Assembly (NCBI GenBank): GCA_050084515.1
Contig: CM114272.1
Span: forward strand, 38,440,001 to 38,504,000
DNA: 64,000 bases
Source: Blasia pusilla
Taxonomy: Eukaryota > Marchantiophyta > Marchantiopsida > Blasiales
Direction of reading: 5' to 3'
Both the position numbers and the translations under genes were made by a program. This document shows positions 56,200 through 64,000 of the stretch, piece after piece (within the stretch, counting starts at the first letter, position 1; each line of letters starts with the position of its first letter). Under the pieces are notes generated by a model. That model searched no databases, was not told the origin of the DNA, and saw only the letters and a program-made list of their open reading frames with translations.

Positions 56200-58020
56200 G
56201 GGGGCTGGTATTCTGGCAGGAGAGAGGAAGAGAGGAGAGGAAGAGAGGAAGAGAGGAGAGTCTCTCTTAAAAAAAAGGGGCCAAATCCGCCTCCTCTCTT
56301 CAAAACTTGTTGACATATTTGAAAAAAAAATTTGCTTTCAAATTCATGAAATCTTTAGAAGAGAGTAGGTAGTGGTCCACATTCGGGCCTAAAGAAACCT
56401 CCTTTTTCCAAGGGGCAAAAAACAAGTAGACATCATAAGACTACTACAAACATTTTTTCATCACTCTCCATGTGAGCCTAAGTTTCTTCACATTGCCTGT
56501 CTCAGTCTACAGTAAGTTGTGCCGAGGGGTATTTTTGTTGGAGGACCATTGGCCAATAATTTGACCAGAAGTAGCAATCTCATCTCAATGAAAGGTTCAA
56601 ATAAACACCAACTTTGTGAAATATGAACACAGGAGACGATAATTAAACCAAAAGATTGTTAGCTGTTTGGAGTAAAGAGGAACTGATGTCCCTTCGTTCA
56701 GATTCTAAATCTGATAAACTAAGAAGCTGCACCCCTCCCAACCCGTCAGAATTAGATGGCTTGCACCCCTTGCAAGCAAGCTCACCATAACAAAGGAAAG
56801 ATTTTGAGAAGTGATTCCATGCCACCCTGCACCCACAAAAATCCAACTGTTTGGGAATCTGAAATGGCAATCCGACAAGTTATAGGAATCCAGCACGTCT
56901 TAGAGAAGAAAGGAAGCTTGAGACTGGTTTGACTATACTAGGGGAACGAGCCAAAAGTGAAGAAGCCCACCACAATGCCTCAGAATTTGGTCTCCCATGG
57001 AAAGAGTCCGATCACTCAAGCAGCCAACCTATCGGAATCCGACAGCTTGCTTGGAAATGGTTGAAAAGTTGCAATGGTCAAAAAGTGAGAAGTTGCAACC
57101 CGTCGGAATCAGACGGGTTGCAAAATAAACATTCTGAGTAGCTAGACCAACACAATCGACAAGTCCAAAAAAAATATTCAGCAAACTTTTACAAACACCA
57201 TTATCGTTTGAAAAAATCTCGTCGTTTATTACATCCAAAGGAAGCTCGGAAATATACATTTGATCTAGTCTATGATTTCTTCAGCCTCGTCATCTACAAA
57301 TTTACTCCTAGGTTCTTGTACAAAAGGAATTTGCTGGGATACAAGTGGCTCCTCTGGCCGATTGTATATGGGGATCGAAAATGTTGGCAAATTTGAGAGC
57401 CTTGGCCCCCCTCTATGTACACCATAACGGTCCCATATAACTTGATTTGAGTCCCACCGCCTTCCTCGGCAGTATATCTTGTACGCTCTGCAATGTGACA
57501 CCCATCCAGTATCAATATGTTCTCCGTCCTTGGAAACACCATCATGGCAATCCAACAGGTAGTAGGAATCCAACACGTCTTAGAGAAGAGAAGAAGCCTA
57601 CGCCTTGTTTGACGATACTAGGGGAAGGTGCCAAAGTGAAGAAGCTCGCCTGAATGCCTGTAAAGTTGGACTAACACGGAAAGAGTCCGATCATTTACGC
57701 AGCCAACTTGTCGGAATCCGACAGGTTGCCTGGAAGTTGTTAAAAAAGTGCAGTGGTCAAAAAGTGAAAAGTTGCAAGCCGTGGAAATCCGACGGGTTGC
57801 AAAATAAACTGTCAGAGTACATAGACAATCACATTCGACAAGACCAAAAAAGATATTCAGAAAACTTTTACAAACACCATCATCGTTCGAAAAAATCTTG
57901 TCCTTTATTACATCCGAAGGAAGCTCGGAACTGTACATTTGATCTATTCTATGAATTCTTTTGCCTCGTCATCAAATAAATCCCTACTCCAAACCCTCCA
58001 ATCAAGCTGGGTCCTTGAGT
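56200..58020. repeat. Repeat C, copy 2
   Basis: Collinear with 34809-36652. The minus-strand frame 57265-57576 (RGRRWDSNQVIWDRYGVHRG ... PFVQEPRSKFVDDEAEEIID) is conserved with copy 1, differing by a short in-frame indel after QEPR, which argues that it was coding. Palindromes lie at about 57094-57122, 57702-57733 and 57774-57801. Confidence 0.8.
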
Positions 58021-60349
58021 TCTTTGAACCCAGCGACGGGTTGCATCATTCCAGAAACACAAGGAAGAGCATAAGCACTTGCAACCCGTCGGGTTTCGAC
58101 GGGTTGCATTCACCCAATGGAGACTTGTGGTAAATTTGCAACCCATCGCTTTCAGACGGATTGCAACACCGCAGTCACCAGCTCAGAGCAGGACAAATTT
58201 TATATGGATTTAGAGGGAGGCCTTATCCGCATTTGACTGGTCGCCGATCGGAGTGGGAACTCGTTCTTGATGACACACGATTGCGCCGTCCTCCATTTCA
58301 GCGACCTCTTCACACACTGCACGTTGAAGAGCTCTTCCTCGCTCCCTCCAGTCAAGACCAAGAAACAGCCCCTATCATTGAGATAAGCGTCTACAAAGGA
58401 AAATAGGAGCGCGATCTGGTCATAGGTAAGAGGGACATTCCAGTATGGGACACTGTCAGACGGATTGTCGTCCCACAAGCGCAACCCAGAGGGCAAATCA
58501 GCAACGAGGAGATCCACCGCCACCTCCTCGACCTCCTCATGGACCGTCTAGGGAGCATGCCCGTTTCGTGGAAGCTTTCGTCCCAACATTGTCAATTTGT
58601 CGATGGCGGGTGTCGACGCTTGGGAACTGAAACTTTGCAGAAGATTCGTGCAGTGAATGATGACGCTTGTCCGGGTCGTTGTTTCTCTATGTCTTCCCAA
58701 GGATGATGGCGTGTATTCCACATCCTGGTCTGCTCCCTGGGAAGTACTAGGCGCCTCCCGCTTTTGCTTCTCCCGAGTCTGCAATCGGCTTGTGAGGGTC
58801 TCTGTAACCTTAGACTCCACTGAAGTCTTCTTGGCGGAGGACCTGGTCCGGCCCTCTCTCCCCGCTCTCCTGGACGATTCCGCCTCTCGCCTTGAATTCT
58901 CAGCCTCTTTTTTGGAAGACTCGGCCTCGGAATTCTTCGATCCCCTCGCCTTTGCTTTCAGACCCGTTGTAGATTTGTCCTTGGCGGTGACGACCTTGGA
59001 CACCAACTCTGCTCTCTCGAGGGCTTGCTCCTCTGCATCTCCTTGGAAAAAGTCTTCATGCTGCACGAAATTGGGGATTTCGTCCCTACCTGCGGCCACT
59101 GCATCATAGACAAGGCGGATATTTTTCTCGGTTATGTCCTCAGGGTCGTTGAAGTCCAACCAGATTGGGCAATTATCAACCTCCCAGTCAGACATGCCAT
59201 GTGCCATCTCCATGTCGTACATGGAAAATACCTCTCCATCAGGCAGAGAAGCCCACAATTTGCAGGCTGCGGGTATTTTTTTCCAGGTACCTGCATGCTT
59301 ACAATGGATGAGGTACTGATGGAGGGCTAGAACGCCTAGATTTGATGGAGGGCCAGAACTGATGGAGGGCCATCCGTTGGGCAGCTCTTTGTCGAGATGC
59401 ATCGGCCGCCTGCTCTTGAAGATCTCGCTTCTTCTTTGCGAAATCCCTTTTCTTCGCCTCTATTTCTTCATCCATGTCTACCTGAGGGAGGATATGATCC
59501 TTGAACATCGTCCTGAATCCTGGGTTTCTCATGGGCTTGTCCCGGATGTCATCAAGCCAAAGTTCCAAATCTTCAGCACTCTCCAGGTTTGCTTCCTCCG
59601 GACCACGCTTTATTTTTTTCAGCTCCGCTTGGATACCCACGAGCATGGACTTCCCGAGAAGCCGCAACGCGTCCCTGAATGACCATTCACGGAGCCAGTG
59701 GAAGATCACTGGATCAGAGACACCCGGAGGATGGTGTGCCGCCCTCTTTTGGGCCTCTGTGCCCTCGAGACTGATTTTCATCAGTCGGATTCTCCTAAAT
59801 TCTGAAATTCTAGAAAAGGCAAATCTATGGACGTGGTCAAGAGACACTTTCTCCCCAATCCGACCCTGCGGATCTTCATCCCTCTTCCGCTGGCATTTGA
59901 TTATCGCCTTTAGCTCCTTGTAGAAATCCGGGCCAAGTTCGGGGTTGAGAATGGCGATGTAGCGCTGCATCTTGCTTGCAGTGTACTTCGTAGCTACAGA
60001 TACTGCAGCTTGGATGAACTTAGCACACTCAGACGCATACACGTTCTCCCTCCGCTCGAGCTCCAATGAAGCGCTCTTCTTGGCGACTTGTATCTTCGAC
60101 CAACAAAGGATTGTCACAGCTACATCTTGAGAAATAAATGTATTTGCCCAATTTTTTTTTTATTTGAGCCCCCTTCGCCAGCATCTCATTAACAAGAGCG
60201 TCGCCCAAGAACCCCTTGTACTCTGTCGGGTGCGTCGTTAGCACTTTCTTCACCCGGTCGCAATCCTGGATCCAGTGGTGGGTGACGTTCCTCTCGGATA
60301 TAATCCTGCGCATCCAAGCACACAATAATAATTTTTGCAAGCTACATGG

Positions 60350-60650
60350 GTTCTTGCAACCTGTCGGACTCCGACACGTTGCTACACCTCATGGTCAAAA
60401 AGATAGCTACAAGCTAAATATTGCAACCCATCGGAGTCTGACGGATTGCATTCAGATTTGTGATTGCTGGTTATAACCCGTCAGACTCCGACGGGTTGTC
60501 AGATAATTTGTATTCAGAGAGTGTTCTCTGCAGAAAAAGTGAACATATCAACCCATCAGAGTCCGACAGGTTGTGCAATTTCAAATAAAGCTGCAATTTG
60601 ACGCCAAAAATCAAGCTCCCCTACTCCGATCACCTATCTGTGGCGGCGAA
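60350..60650. repeat. Dispersed GTCGGA palindromes in the intron
   Basis: Four related 27-nt palindromes with varying mismatches occur near 60355, 60424, 60475 and 60549, each of the form gcaacc..gtcggantccgac..ggttgc. Confidence 0.85.
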
Positions 60651-62310
60651 TGCAACCCGTTGGAGTTCGACGAGTTGCTTTCGGCCAAAAAAATCCTAAA
60701 AACAGCGGCCAGTCAAGCAACTCGTCGGACTCCGACGAGTTGCTTTTGGCCAAAAACACCCTAAAAACAGTGGCCTGTGAAGCAACTCGTCGAACTCCGA
60801 CGAGTTCCTTTCCGCCAAAAAAATCCTAAAGACAACGGCGAGTCAAGCAACTCGTCGAACTCCGATGAGTTGCTTTTGGCCAAAAACATCCTGTGATACC
60901 CACAATTTTGTACTCTTGAAGAAAATATCTTTTTATTCAACGAAGACTCTTGTATATTATGATTTTGATTATGATTATTTATTATTATGAAGGAGAATAA
61001 GTGAATCATGAAGCTCCTAAGACAAGGCAGAGAGATGGAAGATCAAGGATTTGCCTTAGAGGAGAGGAAATCGCTATAACGAAGTCTCAAGACTCAGAAC
61101 GAAACTTAGCGAAGCTCAACGAAGCTCTGTATACAAAGTACTTTGCTCTTAAACAAAACACGAAGAACGAAGCACGAAGAGCGAAGCACGAAGAGAATGA
61201 AGAATAAAGAGCTTCGTCCTCCGGAAATTCAGCGCAGCGAAGCTCAGCATGATTGTGATTCGAACCGACACATAGTTAAAACAATTAGACTAGGAAAGGG
61301 CGCGACCCTTTGTATCAAATTGGTAGTTAGAACAGTTTTGTACCACGGATTCACAGGGATCATAGGAAAAGGAACGCATACCCTAGATCTAGGTAGTTAC
61401 AGATATTGAAGAGACATCAACTTCATCAAGAACGCTTTGGATCTTAGAAACGCTCCTACTCTCGAGAATATTTAAGAAACAGAACAGAAGCTATCATTAT
61501 CATTCGCTCCTGAAGTCCTTATGCTGTAGGAATGGTCCGAGCAAGAGAGTTGTACACTCTCAAGCTTGTATATACTTTGAAGTCTTCCAATTCTTGATGG
61601 AGTAGTAAAGCAATCATTCATTCATTCTGATGTGCGATGCTTATGTCTGAGTATTCTTTTTGGGTCTGCCGAGTGAAGAGTGAATCAGGCGAACCTCTCT
61701 CATCAATGGAATAATCAATATAAAGTTGTATGAAATCTGTTTGACAGAGAGTAACCTGCCAAGACGGATTAAGTTCCGAAAGTAGGAGAAGCCAACTTTA
61801 TTCTTGAGATCTCTGTGAGGTTCCGAGATGTCAAGAGAACAATTTGCCTGAGCGTACTTTAAATTCCACTCGAGAGAATTGAAGAAGAAAACATAGGTAC
61901 TAAAAAAAGGATCGGAAGATGTTACTGGAATACTACATTTGAATTACATAATCAACCATACTACTTTTACAACATAATAATCACTTTATACTCTCTTTTC
62001 ATCCAAAAATGATCCTCTTGGGGATCGAACTCTACAATTGACTGTAAATAAGAAACACTTGGACATTACACATCCTAAAAACAGCGGCCAATCAAGCAAC
62101 TGGTTGGACTCCGACGAGTTGCTTTCGGCCATGAACATCCTAAAAACAGCGGCCAATCAAGCAACTGGTCGGACTCCGACGAGTTGCTTTTGGCCATGAA
62201 CATCCTAAAAACAGTGGCCAATCAAGCAACTTGTCGGACTCTGACGAGTTGCTTAAGGCATCCGATGTTTTATTACCACTCGTTAAACAACTCGTCGGAG
62301 TCCGACGGTT
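60651..62310. repeat. Tandem array of about 65-nt units, each with a palindrome, split by a solo LTR
   Basis: Units of gcaactcgtcgg-actccgacgagttgc followed by ttttggccaaaaacatccta and aaaacagcggccagtca repeat at about 60716, 60781 and 60846, and again at 62095, 62160 and 62225. The two halves are separated by the insertion at 60892-62070 and continue in register. Confidence 0.9.
60892..62070. mobile_element. Solo LTR, 1179 nt, with 5-bp target duplication
   Basis: It begins TGTGATACCC and ends ACATTACA (TG..CA) and is flanked by CATCC at 60887-60891 and 62071-62075. The interrupted repeat array reads continuously once it is skipped. No coding frame of note is inside. Type (Ty1 or Ty3) is not determined, and a short non-autonomous element cannot be excluded. 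Confidence 0.75.
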
Positions 62311-62939
62311 TGCAACAATCAAAATAAAAGGAAGAGGAAACTTACGTGTTTATGGCATGCATGGCCATTTCCACCGTCGCCATGTGATGAGGGTATGGAT
62401 TTAGCACAACTGCCTTCACGCAAAAATGCGCCTCCAATGAATTTGGGCGCTCCTCTGCAAACTGGGTCCACGACATGAACTTGTGGTTTTCATCCCAGAT
62501 GAAGAAATAGAGGTTCCGCATCCAGCTGAATTCCGTCCCCTCAATCGCTCTTCTGAATTCCTGATCTCTCATCCTCCAGAATGTGTCGAGCACTTCCAAG
62601 TCCTCCTTCGTCACCAACGCTTGGGTTCCATGTTGATCATAAGGGTGAACATATAACGGAAGGAAGTTGTTGACGTAGGATGCTGTTGTCGCCGACTGTT
62701 TCAGCTTCGCAATATCCTTGTCAGACTGAATTTCGCGGACATACTCCATTGTCCGCAATCGGCAAAGTGGAATTCTCGGGGCGATCTGGCCCTCCATCAG
62801 TGCCATCTACTTTACAACCTGTCACAACGGGGACAAAGTCAATAAACTACACTGAATTGCCAATGAATTGCAACATGGGCCTTCACATAACTCAAAGATC
62901 AAAGATCGTTTCTTACCCGCTCAAAGATTGGTTTAGTGT

Positions 62940-64000
62940 CTTACATTGGCAAAGTGGATTGGCAAAGTGGATCGATACTGTACCATCAATGTTAGGAAGG
63001 TGACATGGCGCACAATTACGCACATGGTCCTTCCATACCATACCATCGCGTCCCTCCAGCAAGAGAACACCCGATGGCAAAATGTCACGCACTCTCAGGA
63101 TAGTGCGCCCTGCAGTCACATCCAACGTCGTCGGTGCCGTCTGCTGCAAATAGACATAATCTCCCTGATGAAACCTCCGGATAGTTGGTCGATAACCACC
63201 ACCTCCAATAGTCGCATACCTCAACGTATCCCGATGCTGTGCAATCGCCAAGTTCTCGAACGCCATGGGCATCACTCTCCGAAATAACTCAGCCCTCTGA
63301 GAACATGCTCGCACCCATACATGTGGGTCATCAAGGTTTAGCACCTCACCAGCATCTCGACGAATGGCCGCAGGTACATCTGGCTCTCGGCCATAAAGTA
63401 GCAAGTACGGTGAAAAAGACGCTAAGGATGCCTCTTTGAATCAGTATCCCATCGCCAACCATGGCAACTGGAGGTCCCAATCTCCTAGGTGACCTCTCTG
63501 CAAGCCATACTTGCGTAAACCCCTCTTCACCGTCTGCACAACTCTCTTCGCTAATCCATCCGCCTCAGGATGATCTCGCGAAGTCGTGCGATGGTCGATT
63601 AGCGCCTGATCACACAAGGCCTGGAACTCACCGCTGAAACTTCGGTACCTAGTCATCAACACCTCACCGGTGCGCCATAATGACTCAACACTCTGTCAAG
63701 GAAGGCATAAGCTACTCCTTCACTTGCTTTGTCAGGCAATGCAACCAACTCGATCCACTTCGAGAAGTGCTCGACCATCACCAACACATAACGATTGTGA
63801 CGCTCCGTCAAGGGCAAAGGTCCTGCAAAATCCAAACTCCATCTATACCCTAAGCCCATGATCGATAATGGATGCAACTGTGGAGTCGGAGCATTGAACG
63901 ATGCTCGGACCCGATCACACACCATGCACCTGGCAACAAACTTCTGAACATTAGTCTGCATGCCTCGCCACCAATACTCAATCTGGAGCAAGCTATGCGT
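62940..64000 (-). mobile_element. Ty3/gypsy element 4 (same family), integrase part, runs off the window
   Basis: On the minus strand: HHCC end and core (63656-63991: YRWSLDFAGPLPLTERHNRY, VMVEHFSKWIELVALPDKA), catalytic Glu block HPEADGLAKRVVQTVKRG (63441-63662), and the C-terminal module (62955-63404: FHQGDYVYLQQTAPTTLDVT ... HLPNIDGTV). It stops exactly where the PHD finger should begin and runs into the ParB-gene exon. Frameshifts lie near 63430 and 63650. Confidence 0.88.

Larger units (their letters stand above)
58200..62917 (-). pseudogene. ParB-like domain plus N6/N4-methyltransferase-like gene, multi-exon, disrupted
   Basis: Exon 62806-62346 encodes a ParB/sulfiredoxin-fold-like domain: IPLCRLRTMEYVREIQSDKD, NNFLPLYVHPYD, and WDENHKFMSW in place of the usual D-G-N-H-R. 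It ends at a strong donor (gtaagt) in phase 2. The next exon starts at 60305 (acceptor gcgcag) with the matching phase and runs through a helical region (HHWIQDCDRVKKVLTTHPTE ... FHWLREWSFRDALRLLGKSM). A slip in the 10-T run at 60152-60161 shifts the frame. A basic, Ser-rich segment follows (59402-58548). The last part (58536-58200) reads VDLLVADLPSGLRLWDD ... LNDRGCFLVLTGG, like the DPPY-containing motif IV block of beta-class amino-methyltransferases but with DLPS. The upstream exon ends at 62917 and is cut by a Ty3 element. Whether any transcript survives is unknown. Confidence 0.6.

Noticed and set aside
60350-62310. CRISPR-like array
   Set aside because: Repeats are palindromic but the spacers are themselves repeated, the units vary, and the context is a plant intron.

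Overview
The window is nuclear DNA of a plant. It holds two intact-looking spliced genes with GT..AG introns and clear plant orthologues, embedded in a large amount of degraded LTR retrotransposon, LINE and repeat sequence. The mixture (moderate introns, many decayed Ty3 elements, a ParB-like/amino-methyltransferase gene family) suggests a seedless land plant such as a lycophyte, moss or fern. That placement is inference from gene style, not a measurement.

Layout. 0.9-2.8 kb: an unrecognised spliced gene (+). 4.6-8.4 kb: AT-rich intergenic DNA with a tRNA-derived SINE candidate between inverted arms and a 40-nt palindrome. 8.9-12.2 kb (-): a complete 5-exon SMP/C2 membrane-contact-site protein of the plant NTMC2/synaptotagmin-like type. 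15.2-26.3 kb: nested Ty3/gypsy DNA, including a 9.7-kb element read on the minus strand in the order gag - zinc knuckle - protease-like - cytosine DNA methyltransferase - RT - RNase H - integrase - PHD finger. 26.7-30.9 kb: F-box-like and CACTA-transposase-like fragments and degenerate tandem repeats. 30.9-34.8 kb: a second element of the same family, also with methyltransferase sequence between protease/gag side and RT. 34.8-37.0 kb: a repeat shared with 56.2-58.0 kb plus the C-terminal half of an N6/N4-type methyltransferase. 37.6-41.1 kb: a LINE (-). 44.3-48.7 kb (-): a complete 12-exon nucleolar GTPase 2 (NOG2/NUG2) gene. 50.6-52.4 kb: LTR, primer-binding site and gag of a Ty1/copia element, cut by the LTR of a third Ty3 element (52.4-55.7 kb, PHD finger and integrase best preserved here). 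58.2-62.9 kb (-): a multi-exon gene coding a ParB-like domain and an amino-methyltransferase-like domain, with an intron full of palindromic repeats and a 1.18-kb solo LTR. 62.9-64.0 kb: a fourth Ty3 element running off the end.

The most interesting content is epigenetic. (1) A Ty3/gypsy family that carries both a C5-cytosine DNA methyltransferase domain inside pol and a PHD finger at the integrase C-terminus, seen in more than one copy. (2) A ParB-like plus N6/N4-methyltransferase-like plant gene family whose copies are packed with short palindromes built around GTCGGANTCCGAC. All retroelement coding regions here carry stops or frameshifts, so these are relics of the family rather than working copies. 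The two housekeeping genes are intact by splice-phase arithmetic.
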